A program made the translations under genes and the position numbers. Shown here one piece after another: positions 1-6,950 of a stretch of DNA of 10,578 nucleotides. Source of the DNA: JBDKTK01 sp039680225. Its GTDB lineage: Bacteria; Desulfobacterota; Syntrophia; Syntrophales; UBA4778. Below the pieces are notes generated by a model. It ran no database searches. It was not told the origin of the DNA and worked only from the letters and a program-made list of their open reading frames with translations. The DNA lies in assembly GCA_039680225.1 (NCBI GenBank), contig JBDKTK010000198.1, positions 1 to 10,578 on the forward strand, read 5' to 3'. Numbering within the stretch: position 1 is the first letter of the stretch; the number at the start of each line of letters is the position of its first letter.

Positions 1-1421
1 ATGTGAACGAAATAAGCCCGGACGAGCTTAAGAACGATACGACGGGCCAGTACAAGCCGGGCGACCGGGTCGGCAAATCAGGCATCGAAAGGGTTTATGA
101 CCGTTATATAAGGGGAATCAGCGGGGGCGAGCACATAGAGGTGAACGCGGCGGGGCGGAAAGTGAGAGTCCTGGGGAGGGTGGACCCTATTCCGGGGCAC
201 AACCTCTACCTTACCGTGGATTCCGAGCTGCAAAAGATCGCATGGGATGCCATGGAGGGCAAGACCGGGTCTGTTGTCGCAATGGACCCGCGGGACGGGT
301 CGATTCTGGCCCTGGTCAGCAGGCCGGCTTACGACCCCGAGCTTTTCAATAAAAAAATGTCCCGCGAATTATGGGAGACCCTCACAAAAGATCCCCTGCG
401 CCCCCTGGAGAACAAGGCCATAGCAGGCCAGTATCCTCCCGGGTCGACATTCAAGATGATAATGGCGATTGCCGGCCTTGAAGAGGGGGTGATAACCCCG
501 GACACCAAATTCAACTGCAGCGGCTCTTTCACGCTCGGCAATCACACCTTCAGGTGCTGGCAGAAAAAGGGCCACGGTTCCGTCAACCTGCATAAGGCAA
601 TAGTCCAGTCATGCGACGTCTATTTTTACAATGTCGGCCGCCTGCTCGGGATCGATAAGATAGCCGAGTATTCCAAAGCCTTCGGCCTGGGGAGTCCGAC
701 CGGAGTGCCCCTGCCCGGGGAGAAGGAGGGCCTGGTCCCGTCTTCGGAGTGGAAGCTGAAACGGTTCAAGGTGAAATGGCAGCCCGGCGAGACGATATCG
801 GCTTCGATAGGGCAGGGTTTCGGAGTGTTAACCCCGATCCAACTCGTCAATGCCTATGCGACCCTCGCCAATGGAGGCGAGATGTATTTTCCCAGAATAG
901 TCAAGAAGATAGAGACCTGGGACGGCAAAGTTGTCCAGGAATTCGCTCCTGCAAAAAGAACCACTTTGAATATCGATAAAAAAACAATGGAAATAGTCAA
1001 ACAGGGTTTGTGGGGCGTATGCAATGAGCCGGGCGGGACCGCCATGTCGCTCAGAAGGAAGGAGGCCGACGTTTGCGGAAAGACCGGGACCGCCCAAGTC
1101 ATAAGCGCCAAGGGCCTCGCTTCGAGGGCTATGGAATATAAATACAGGGACCATGCCCTTTTCGTATGCTTTGCGCCGAAGGACAACCCGGAAATAGCGA
1201 TTGCCATAGTCGTTGAGCATGGGGGCCACGGGTCCTCCGCCGCAGCGCCGATCGCAAGGAAAATGATTGATGCCTTTTTCCAGCAGAAGAAAGGCCCCGA
1301 CCAACAGGATAAAACCCAACCCCCGCAGCCGGACAAGCCGGAGAAAAAAGAGCTGGTGAGAAAACCTTCGGGATCTTTGAGCATATCGGCGAGTGCTGAA
1401 AGGGGGCAGGATGCCGATTGA
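1..1421 (+). CDS. mrdA: Penicillin-binding protein 2, elongasome transpeptidase (5' end missing)
   Basis: Class B PBP that cross-links peptidoglycan peptides during lateral wall growth, working with RodA on the periplasmic face of the inner membrane. The frame enters from the left edge: bases 1-2 are the end of a codon, probably Tyr, and the GTG at 3 is an internal Val. About 473 residues are visible; the N-terminal anchor and part of the dimerisation domain are outside. Counting that GTG as residue 1, the transpeptidase motifs are in order: STFK at 148-151 (acyl-enzyme Ser148), SCD at 203-205 (the SxD form of SxN), and KTGT at 360-363. The segment with GKSGIE near 24-29 is typical of the PBP2 pedestal. 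Residues from about 431 form a Pro/Gln/Lys-rich tail. The stop overlaps the rodA start by 11 bases, which implies co-translation. Very sure of the family; PBP2 rather than PBP3 is favoured by the rodA neighbour. Confidence 0.96.
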   Translation, partial: VNEISPDELKNDTTGQYKPGDRVGKSGIERVYDRYIRGISGGEHIEVNAAGRKVRVLGRVDPIPGHNLYLTVDSELQKIAWDAMEGKTGSVVAMDPRDGSILALVSRPAYDPELFNKKMSRELWETLTKDPLRPLENKAIAGQYPPGSTFKMIMAIAGLEEGVITPDTKFNCSGSFTLGNHTFRCWQKKGHGSVNLHKAIVQSCDVYFYNVGRLLGIDKIAEYSKAFGLGSPTGVPLPGEKEGLVPSSEWKLKRFKVKWQPGETISASIGQGFGVLTPIQLVNAYATLANGGEMYFPRIVKKIETWDGKVVQEFAPAKRTTLNIDKKTMEIVKQGLWGVCNEPGGTAMSLRRKEADVCGKTGTAQVISAKGLASRAMEYKYRDHALFVCFAPKDNPEIAIAIVVEHGGHGSSAAAPIARKMIDAFFQQKKGPDQQDKTQPPQPDKPEKKELVRKPSGSLSISASAERGQDAD

Positions 1422-2565
1422 GGGCTTGAACCCCAGGAAAAGCCAGGCCGAAAGGCTCAAGTTCGACCGCAGGCTGCTGTTGAATTTCGACTGGGTGCTC
1501 CTGTCCATGGTCTTCACCATCTGCGGGATCGCGCTCATCAATCTTTACAGCGCAGGATCGAGCCTCGCCGCAATGAAGGGAGGCCCCATTTATGTCAAAC
1601 AGGCTGTCTGGGTGCTGATCGGGATCGTCTTCATGGGCATATTTTTCAGCATCGACTACCGGACCATCATCCGCCATGCATACACCATTTACGGAGTGTC
1701 GATTGTTTTGCTCCTGGTTGTGTTCTTTTTAGGGGAAATAACAAGGGGCACGCAAAGATGGATCTCGTTCGGCGGTTTCTCCCTGCAGCCTTCGGAATTG
1801 CTGAAATTGACAATAATCCTGGTCCTTGCCCGGTTCTACAATTCCAGGGGCGTGGAAGAGAGTTATACATTGCGAAAGCTCTGGATCCCCATAGTCCTGG
1901 TGATTGTTCCTTTCCTGCTCATAATGAAACAGCCCGATTTGGGCACCGCGATGATGATTCTCATTATTTTTGTTTCCATGACGCTCTTTGTGGGAGTTAA
2001 CTGGAAGTCCATTGTCCTTGTGGTTACGACCGGCATCCTGATGACTCCTTTATGCTGGGCCGTCCTGAAGGATTATCAGAAAGAGAGGATCCTGACGTTT
2101 CTGGACCCGGATAAAGACCCCCTGGGGTCCGGGTACCACATAATCCAGTCGATAATCGCCATTGGTTCGGGAGGGATCGTCGGGAAAGGTTTCCTCAAAG
2201 GGACCCAGAGCCAGTTAAGATTCCTTCCCGAGCACCAGACCGATTTTGTTTTTTCCGTTTTTGCCGAAGAATGGGGTTTTCTCGGCTCCTTTATCCTGAT
2301 ATTCCTTTTCCTCTCCCTTGTTTTGTGGTCTTTAAGGATAGCGAGGACCTCAAGGGACCTTTTGGGGACCCTCATCGCCTTCGGAATTGCCATGTTGATT
2401 TTCTGGGAGCTTTTCATTAACCTCGGTATGGTTTTGGGCATATTCCCCGTTGTCGGCATCCCCCTGCCTTTCCTCAGTTATGGGGGGTCCGCCATAGTTG
2501 TTCTGCTGTCCTCTGTAGGATTGCTGATGAATGTCAGTGTAAGGCGGTTCGTACTTCAGCCTTGA
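1411..2565 (+). CDS. rodA: RodA, SEDS-family peptidoglycan glycosyltransferase
   Basis: Polymerises lipid II into glycan strands during rod elongation, paired with PBP2. The product is 384 residues, close to the usual 370-380. It has about ten hydrophobic segments (first near residues 16-38, last near 355-378) and a long periplasmic loop around 220-285. The likely catalytic Asp is Asp278 in HQTDFVFS. The SEDS signature PLPFLSYGGS is at 351-360. The ATG at 1411 is chosen because AGGGGG lies at 1401-1406. A GTG at 1393 in the same frame would add six residues but has poorer spacing. The gene overlaps the end of mrdA by 11 bases, so the two are surely one operon. FtsW is the alternative SEDS member, but the PBP2 partner argues for RodA. 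No clear terminator follows directly; the next is at 2860-2898. Confidence 0.96.
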   Translation: MPIEGLNPRKSQAERLKFDRRLLLNFDWVLLSMVFTICGIALINLYSAGSSLAAMKGGPIYVKQAVWVLIGIVFMGIFFSIDYRTIIRHAYTIYGVSIVLLLVVFFLGEITRGTQRWISFGGFSLQPSELLKLTIILVLARFYNSRGVEESYTLRKLWIPIVLVIVPFLLIMKQPDLGTAMMILIIFVSMTLFVGVNWKSIVLVVTTGILMTPLCWAVLKDYQKERILTFLDPDKDPLGSGYHIIQSIIAIGSGGIVGKGFLKGTQSQLRFLPEHQTDFVFSVFAEEWGFLGSFILIFLFLSLVLWSLRIARTSRDLLGTLIAFGIAMLIFWELFINLGMVLGIFPVVGIPLPFLSYGGSAIVVLLSSVGLLMNVSVRRFVLQP

Positions 2566-2725
2566 TCGAAAGCGCCCTGCCGTTCCCTCGCTTTTTTCAG
2601 CAACTCGGGACGTTTTCCGGCCGGGTGGATTTACCGCGAACGGCACCGCCCCGGGGAAAGGCTTGAAAATATGGAAATACTCGAATTCAGGCCATTATGG
2701 ATTGTTCCAGTTGTCTAAAAAAGAC

Positions 2726-2754
2726 TTGACAATAGTAGATGGTTATGATTAATA
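2726..2754 (+). promoter_or_regulatory. Candidate sigma-70 promoter upstream of the atp operon
   Basis: A perfect -35 hexamer TTGACA is at 2726-2731. The -10 is weak: ATTAAT at 2748-2753 (16-base spacer, 4 of 6 matches). A better-looking TATGAT at 2744-2749 has only a 12-base spacer. The inverted pair TTGTC (2711-2715) and GACAA (2728-2732) overlaps the -35 and could be an operator, though such short repeats are common. If used, transcription would begin near 2758-2762 and the transcript would pass through the hairpins and terminator before atpF'. This reading rests on motif inspection only. Confidence 0.35.
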
Positions 2755-2898
2755 GTCCCCGCTTTGGGACATGTGATTTCGAAAGGTTTTTCAAGAGAAT
2801 GTTTGTAGTCTCTTCAATATATAAAACCGGAAATGACGGCAGTGTTTATTCCAAAATAGCCGAGTGAATGCGTGGCGCATTCATCTCGGTTTTTTTTT
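2755..2898 (+). promoter_or_regulatory. Structured leader or small-RNA candidate before atpF'
   Basis: About 140 bases between the candidate promoter and the terminator can fold into three hairpins in series. The first is GTCCC (2755-2759) with GGGAC (2766-2770). The second is GGTTTT (2785-2790) with AAAACC (2823-2828), enclosing AAGAGA (2793-2798) with TCTCTT (2809-2814). The third is the terminator at 2860-2898. I do not recognise a known riboswitch or Rfam family. It may be an attenuating 5' leader of the atp mRNA, a free-standing small RNA, or simply the tail of the rodA transcript. No alternative antiterminator helix is obvious by eye. The rest of the gap, 2566-2725, shows no convincing gene or structure. 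Confidence 0.35.
2860..2898 (+). terminator. Strong intrinsic terminator immediately before the atp operon
   Basis: Left arm CCGAG+TGAATGCG (2860-2872), loop TGG, right arm CGCATTCA+T+CTCGG (2876-2889): thirteen base pairs with a single bulged T at 2884. Nine T residues follow at 2890-2898. It lies 18 bases before the atpF' ATG and directly before its ribosome binding site (GAGAGG, 2903-2908). It could end mrdA-rodA transcripts, act as an attenuator for atp, or end a small RNA. Confidence 0.88.
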
Positions 2899-2916
2899 AT
2901 GTGAGAGGGTAGCATA

Positions 2917-3345
2917 ATGATAGATTTCAACTATACTTTTTTTTACCAGATGGCGAATTTCATCATTCTGATCGTTGTCCTCAACTTCATTCTGTACAAA
3001 CCGCTTCTGAAAATCCTTGATGCCAGGGATGAGAAGCTGGCCGCCTCGGACCAGGAGGTCAAAGACCTTAACGCGGCGATAGAGAAGAAGGTGGCGGAAT
3101 ACGAAGAGAAGATCCGCCAGGCAAAACTGGAGGCGATGAACCAGAGGAATGAGATCCAGAAGGGCGGCTCAGACCAGGCCAAGCAAATTATAGACGAAAC
3201 CAGGGCCGAACTGGCCAAGATAATGGAAGAATTCCAGGGCAAACTTGACCAGGAGATCTCCCAGGCAAAGCTGGTCCTGAAAAACCAGTCTGCCGGCATA
3301 TCTTCGGAAATAGCGGAAAAGGTTTTGGGAAGGAGACTGCAATGA
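2917..3345 (+). CDS. atpF': ATP synthase F0 subunit b' (peripheral stalk)
   Basis: One of two b-type subunits that form the stator linking the membrane sector to F1. The 142-residue product has one N-terminal membrane segment (about residues 10-30). A short linker with YKPLLKILDARDEKL follows, then a long charged, alanine-rich helix to the C-terminus (about 38-142), as expected for the right-handed coiled coil. There is no signal peptide, unlike the next gene. The start ATG has GAGAGG at 2903-2908 upstream. The stop overlaps the next start (ATGA, 3342-3345). It is called b' because it is the shorter, first member of the tandem pair; which partner is orthologous to cyanobacterial or chloroplast b' was not tested. 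Confidence 0.93.
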   Translation: MIDFNYTFFYQMANFIILIVVLNFILYKPLLKILDARDEKLAASDQEVKDLNAAIEKKVAEYEEKIRQAKLEAMNQRNEIQKGGSDQAKQIIDETRAELAKIMEEFQGKLDQEISQAKLVLKNQSAGISSEIAEKVLGRRLQ

Positions 3346-3944
3346 GGGATAAATTTTATCAGGTGATGAAAAAATCTCAGATCATCTTATTGCCCTTGGC
3401 CATAATCCTCGTTGCCGGTATTGCCTATGCTTCTTCAGGCGGTGGAGAACCGATAGACCACGCCAAGCAAATGAAGGACTTTGGCTGGAGAATCCTGAAC
3501 ACGGCGATCCTTGTTTTCTTTCTTTACAAAATGGCCTGGAAAAAAATGAAAGCGTTCTTTGTTGACCGGCGCGAGGCGATAAAGGCCCAGATGGACCAGT
3601 CGGAAGCGGCCAAAGCCGAAGCTGAACAGAAATTCAAAGAGTATTCGGACAGGCTGGAAAAGGCTACCGGTGAGATTACAGGGATTGCGGATATGATAAA
3701 GGCGCAAGGGGTGGCCGAAAGAGAAAAGATAATCGAGAGCGCGAAGAAGAGCTCTGAAAAGATGAAAGAGGATGCCACAGCGAGGATGGACCAGGAATAC
3801 AAGAAGGCATCCAAGAGATTACGTATCGAGGCGGCTGAATTGTCTGTTTTGATGGCCGAAGATATCCTTAAAAAATCTGTGAAGCCTCAGGACCATGAAA
3901 CCATGGTCAAGGACTTCCTGGAGAGGATGGTGAGACAAAATTGA
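3342..3944 (+). CDS. atpF: ATP synthase F0 subunit b, with signal-peptide-like N-terminus
   Basis: Second stator subunit, 200 residues, longer than the usual ~156-residue b. It has two hydrophobic segments. Residues 12-28 follow a Lys-containing start and end in AYA (28-30), like a signal peptidase I site. Residues about 48-65 are the normal b membrane anchor. A charged coiled coil (about 66-165) and a C-terminal delta-contacting region (about 165-200) follow. The ATG at 3342 is favoured by AAGGAG at 3330-3335 with a 6-base spacer and by the 4-base overlap with atpF'. An internal ATG at 3366 would keep the signal-like segment. An extended, signal-bearing b subunit is, as I recall, common in Desulfobacterota. 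Whether the segment is cleaved cannot be seen here. Confidence 0.93.
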   Translation: MRDKFYQVMKKSQIILLPLAIILVAGIAYASSGGGEPIDHAKQMKDFGWRILNTAILVFFLYKMAWKKMKAFFVDRREAIKAQMDQSEAAKAEAEQKFKEYSDRLEKATGEITGIADMIKAQGVAEREKIIESAKKSSEKMKEDATARMDQEYKKASKRLRIEAAELSVLMAEDILKKSVKPQDHETMVKDFLERMVRQN

Positions 3945-4489
3945 TCGGAAGTAGCGTAGTCGCAAAACGTTATGCTCAGGCCCTCTTTGATTTGGCGGGA
4001 GAGGAAAAAAATTATATAAAATTCCAGGGCGAACTCAAGTCAATGAATTCGCTTATCGACGGGGCCTCGGACCTGAAGGAATTCTTTGTAAATCCCGTGT
4101 TCGAGGATTCTGAAAAGAAGGCCGTGCTGGTTGAGATTTTAAAGAAAACGTCCATTTCGCCTTTGATGCAGAACTTCCTGAAGCTTCTGGTCGATAAAGG
4201 CAGGATAGGAAGCCTCGCGGACATATCTGAATGTTATGAAAGCCTGATGTTCCAGGCCCTGAAAATGAGCAGGGTGAATGTCAGGACGGCTTTTCCCTTG
4301 AACGACGACATAGTCGGGAAGATCAAGGCGATGCTGGAGAAAATGACGGGAAAAAGTGTTGAGATGCTGATTGAGGAAGACCCCAATCTGATCGCCGGAA
4401 TGGTCGTCAAGATCGGCGACAAGGTTTATGACGGGAGCATCAAATCTCAACTCAATAATATAAGGCAACTCTTGGGAGAGGAGAAATAA
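3941..4489 (+). CDS. atpH: ATP synthase F1 subunit delta
   Basis: Caps the top of F1 and binds the b subunits, holding the stator to the alpha3-beta3 head. The 182 residues match the usual size. The N-terminal helical domain begins VAKRYAQALFDLA (7-19), the family hallmark. The C-terminal OSCP/delta signature includes AGMVVKIGDKVYDGSIKSQL (152-171). The start must be TTG at 3941, because no ATG or GTG lies in this frame near the conserved N-terminus. It overlaps the atpF stop (TTGA, 3941-3944). The nearest purine-rich stretch, GAGAGG at 3921-3926, is about 14 bases away, so initiation probably relies on coupling to atpF. Confidence 0.94.
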   Translation: MIGSSVVAKRYAQALFDLAGEEKNYIKFQGELKSMNSLIDGASDLKEFFVNPVFEDSEKKAVLVEILKKTSISPLMQNFLKLLVDKGRIGSLADISECYESLMFQALKMSRVNVRTAFPLNDDIVGKIKAMLEKMTGKSVEMLIEEDPNLIAGMVVKIGDKVYDGSIKSQLNNIRQLLGEEK

Positions 4490-4492
4490 GGG

Positions 4493-6007
4493 ATGGAATC
4501 AATCAAGGCAGAAGAAATAAGCCAGATCATTTCCAAGCAGATCAAGGATTACGAGAAGAAACTGGATATCAGCGAGACTGGGACGGTTCTCTCTGTCGGT
4601 GACGGTATTGCCAGGGTTTACGGCGTTGAAAATGCCATGGCGATGGAGCTTCTGGAATTCCCCGGCGGAATTCTCGGAATGGTCCTCAACCTGGAACAGG
4701 ACAACGTCGGTGTGGCAATCCTTGGAGAAGATATTCACATTAAAGAGGGCGACATAGTCAAGAGGACCGGCAGGATCGCCCAGGTCCCGGTCGGCGACGC
4801 CCTGCTCGGCCGCGTTGTTGACGGTACGGGAGCGCCGCTGGACGGCAAGGGCCCGATCGAATCCAAGGAATTCCGCAGGATCGAGATGGTGGCCCCCGGT
4901 GTTATCGCCCGCCAGCCGGTCAACCAGCCCATGTACACAGGCATTAAGGCGGTTGACGCCATGACGCCGATTGGACGGGGCCAGCGCGAACTGATCATCG
5001 GCGACCGCCAGATCGGTAAGACGGCAATCTGCATTGATGCCATAATCCGCCAGAAGGATACCGGGGTTAAATGCATTTATGTTGCTATCGGGCAGAAGAA
5101 ATCAACGGTCGCGCAGGTGGTTGAGGCCCTCCGCAAGAATGACGCGATGAGCTTCACCTGTGTCGTGGCGGCATGCGCCAGCGACCCTGCGACCCTGCAG
5201 TACATAGCCGCTTACGCGGGCTGCAGCATCGGTGAGTATTACAGAGACAGCGGGCAGGACGCCCTCATCATTTATGACGACCTTTCGAAACAGGCTGTCG
5301 CTTACCGCCAGATTTCACTGCTCCTGAGGAGGCCTCCCGGACGCGAGGCGTTCCCCGGGGACATTTTCTACAATCACTCAAGGCTGCTCGAGAGAGCGGC
5401 GCGTGTCAGCCCCGACCTCGGCGGCGGATCTCTTACGGCCCTTCCGGTCATTGAGACGCAAGCCGGCGATGTTTCTGCATATATTCCGACGAACGTTATT
5501 TCCATTACTGACGGCCAGGTTTACCTTGAGCCCAGCTTGTTCTACTCGGGCATCAGGCCGGCCATTAACGTCGGTCTTTCGGTTTCCCGCGTCGGCGGCG
5601 CCGCCCAGGTGAAGGCCATGAAGCAAGTTGCCGGCACCCTGAAACTGGAGCTTGCCCAATACAGGGAAATGGCCGCATTCGCCCAGTTCGGAAGCGATCT
5701 CGACAAGGCCACCCAGGCCCAGCTCGAACGCGGTGTCCGGCTGGTCGAAATCCTCAAACAGCCCCAGTACAAGCCGATGTCCCTGGGCCAGGAAGTTGTG
5801 GTCCTGTTTGCCGGTGCCAAAGGCTTTCTGGATAAGCTCGATCTCAGCAGGTTGAAGGATTACGAAGCACAGCTCCTTGCATTTGTGGAGAGCAAGTACC
5901 CCGCGATCCTGGCTGAAATCGACGATAAGAAAATAATCAGTCCGGAGCTGGAAAAGACCATGAAAGATGCCCTGACTGAATTTGAAACGGTCTTTGTGAC
6001 CGCCTAA
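4493..6007 (+). CDS. atpA: ATP synthase F1 subunit alpha
   Basis: Non-catalytic nucleotide-binding subunit of the alpha3-beta3 hexamer; 504 residues, normal length. Domains in order: N-terminal helix that contacts delta, beta-barrel (about 25-95), nucleotide-binding domain with P-loop GDRQIGKT (170-177) and Walker B ALIIYDD (257-263), then the helical C-terminal domain. The alpha/beta signature PAINVGLSVS is at 356-365, followed by Arg366, the arginine finger that completes the catalytic site on beta. The start follows atpH by three bases, and its ribosome site GGGAGAGGAG (4474-4483) lies inside the atpH end. All key residues look intact. Confidence 0.98.
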   Translation: MESIKAEEISQIISKQIKDYEKKLDISETGTVLSVGDGIARVYGVENAMAMELLEFPGGILGMVLNLEQDNVGVAILGEDIHIKEGDIVKRTGRIAQVPVGDALLGRVVDGTGAPLDGKGPIESKEFRRIEMVAPGVIARQPVNQPMYTGIKAVDAMTPIGRGQRELIIGDRQIGKTAICIDAIIRQKDTGVKCIYVAIGQKKSTVAQVVEALRKNDAMSFTCVVAACASDPATLQYIAAYAGCSIGEYYRDSGQDALIIYDDLSKQAVAYRQISLLLRRPPGREAFPGDIFYNHSRLLERAARVSPDLGGGSLTALPVIETQAGDVSAYIPTNVISITDGQVYLEPSLFYSGIRPAINVGLSVSRVGGAAQVKAMKQVAGTLKLELAQYREMAAFAQFGSDLDKATQAQLERGVRLVEILKQPQYKPMSLGQEVVVLFAGAKGFLDKLDLSRLKDYEAQLLAFVESKYPAILAEIDDKKIISPELEKTMKDALTEFETVFVTA

Positions 6008-6037
6008 CAAGGTTTGCTTCGAAAGGGAGTCAGTTGA

Positions 6038-6910
6038 ATGGCTGCACTTAGAGATATAAGAAGAAAGATTACTGCGGTCCAGAAGACGAAGCAGATCACC
6101 AGGGCTATGAACATGGTGGCGGCCTCGAAACTTCGCTCTTCGCAGTTGAGAATGGAGAACTTCCGGCCCTATGCCGTCAAGTTCATGGATGTCTTGATGA
6201 GCCTGGCGCTTCGGGTCGATTCCAGAATGCACCCCCTGCTTGCGGTTCGCATCCCCAACAAGATCCGGCTGATAGTTGTGACTTCGGACAGGGGACTTTG
6301 CGGCGGGTTCAATACCAACGTCATTAAAACCTCGGAAAAGTTCATCAGGGAAAAGACGCAACAGGGAAAAGAAGTCCAGTTGATCACCGTCGGGCGGAAG
6401 GGATACGATTATTTCCGGCGCAAGGCCAAAGTCATCAGCGCGCACAGCGATGTATTCGGTAAATTTGATATGACATTGGCATCCCGGATCGGCGAGGACG
6501 TAATACCCTCCTTTATTTCTGAAGATTACGATGAGCTTTACATGATATTCAGCGAGTTCAGTTCCGTCGCGATCCAAAGGCCCAAGGTTGTCAGGCTGCT
6601 GCCTATACCCTCCCTTGCCGAGGAAGAAAGTGTTTCCGACGACAAGAGGGTCGACTACACGTACGAGCCTTCAGATGAAGAACTTCTGAACAGGCTGCTC
6701 CCCATGTACATCCGGGTGCTGCTTTACCGCGCCCTGGTGGAGACTTCGGCAGGAGAAAACGCGGCCAGGATGATGGCTATGGATAACGCGACCAGCAACT
6801 GCGATGAAATGGTACAGAGCCTTACTCTTATGTTCAACAAGACAAGACAGGCTCAAATAACGAAAGAGTTGATGGATATTGTCGGCGGCGCCGAAGCCTT
6901 AAGCGGATAA
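6038..6910 (+). CDS. atpG: ATP synthase F1 subunit gamma (rotor shaft)
   Basis: Central stalk that rotates inside alpha3-beta3 and couples ion flow to catalysis. 290 residues, as usual. The N-terminal helix MAALRDIRRKITAVQKTKQI (1-20) and the following AMNMVAASKL are typical. SDRGLCGGFN (83-92) starts the Rossmann-like domain. The C-terminal helix near 250-288 carries the conserved segment around TRQAQITKELMDIVGGAEAL. The ribosome site AAAGGGAG (6021-6028) sits about 9 bases before the ATG. The 30-base gap from atpA shows no terminator. No redox-regulatory cysteine insertion like that of chloroplast gamma is seen. Confidence 0.97.
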   Translation: MAALRDIRRKITAVQKTKQITRAMNMVAASKLRSSQLRMENFRPYAVKFMDVLMSLALRVDSRMHPLLAVRIPNKIRLIVVTSDRGLCGGFNTNVIKTSEKFIREKTQQGKEVQLITVGRKGYDYFRRKAKVISAHSDVFGKFDMTLASRIGEDVIPSFISEDYDELYMIFSEFSSVAIQRPKVVRLLPIPSLAEEESVSDDKRVDYTYEPSDEELLNRLLPMYIRVLLYRALVETSAGENAARMMAMDNATSNCDEMVQSLTLMFNKTRQAQITKELMDIVGGAEALSG

Positions 6911-6950
6911 AAAAAGGTTATGATTAGAATATAACTCAAGGAGAATTAAT

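Noticed and set aside
828..1541. Long reverse-strand open frame (237 codons) opposite mrdA and rodA
   Set aside because: It lies antisense to a clearly conserved PBP2 sequence, has a low-complexity composition with no recognisable domain, and is explained by codon bias of the forward gene.
2663..2752. 29-codon frame from TTG 2663, and a 15-codon frame from ATG 2671, in the rodA-atp gap
   Set aside because: Both are short, use weak or badly spaced ribosome sites and resemble no known peptide. Frames of this length are expected by chance in AT-rich gaps.
2603..2865. ACTCGG at 2603-2608 could pair with CCGAGT of the terminator left arm as an antiterminator in rodA readthrough RNA
   Set aside because: Only six pairs, over 250 bases away, cannot compete with a 13-pair local hairpin.
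2755..2898. Known riboswitch (for example cyclic di-GMP type I) in the atp leader
   Set aside because: The conserved core sequences of the classes I can recall are not present; only generic hairpins are seen.
5378..6577. 399-codon reverse-strand open frame opposite atpA and atpG
   Set aside because: It spans two highly conserved forward genes and their junction. The translation shows no domain I recognise, and it is a shadow of GC-biased third positions.
2741..6926. The 11-base string GGTTATGATTA occurs at 2741-2751 and again at 6916-6926, both in atp spacers
   Set aside because: Several exact 11-base repeats are expected by chance in 10 kb, and neither copy has a properly spaced -35, so a shared regulatory site is not supported.
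6911..6950. TATGAT and TAGAAT boxes in the atpG-atpD spacer as an internal promoter
   Set aside because: No acceptable -35 box is found 15-19 bases upstream of either.
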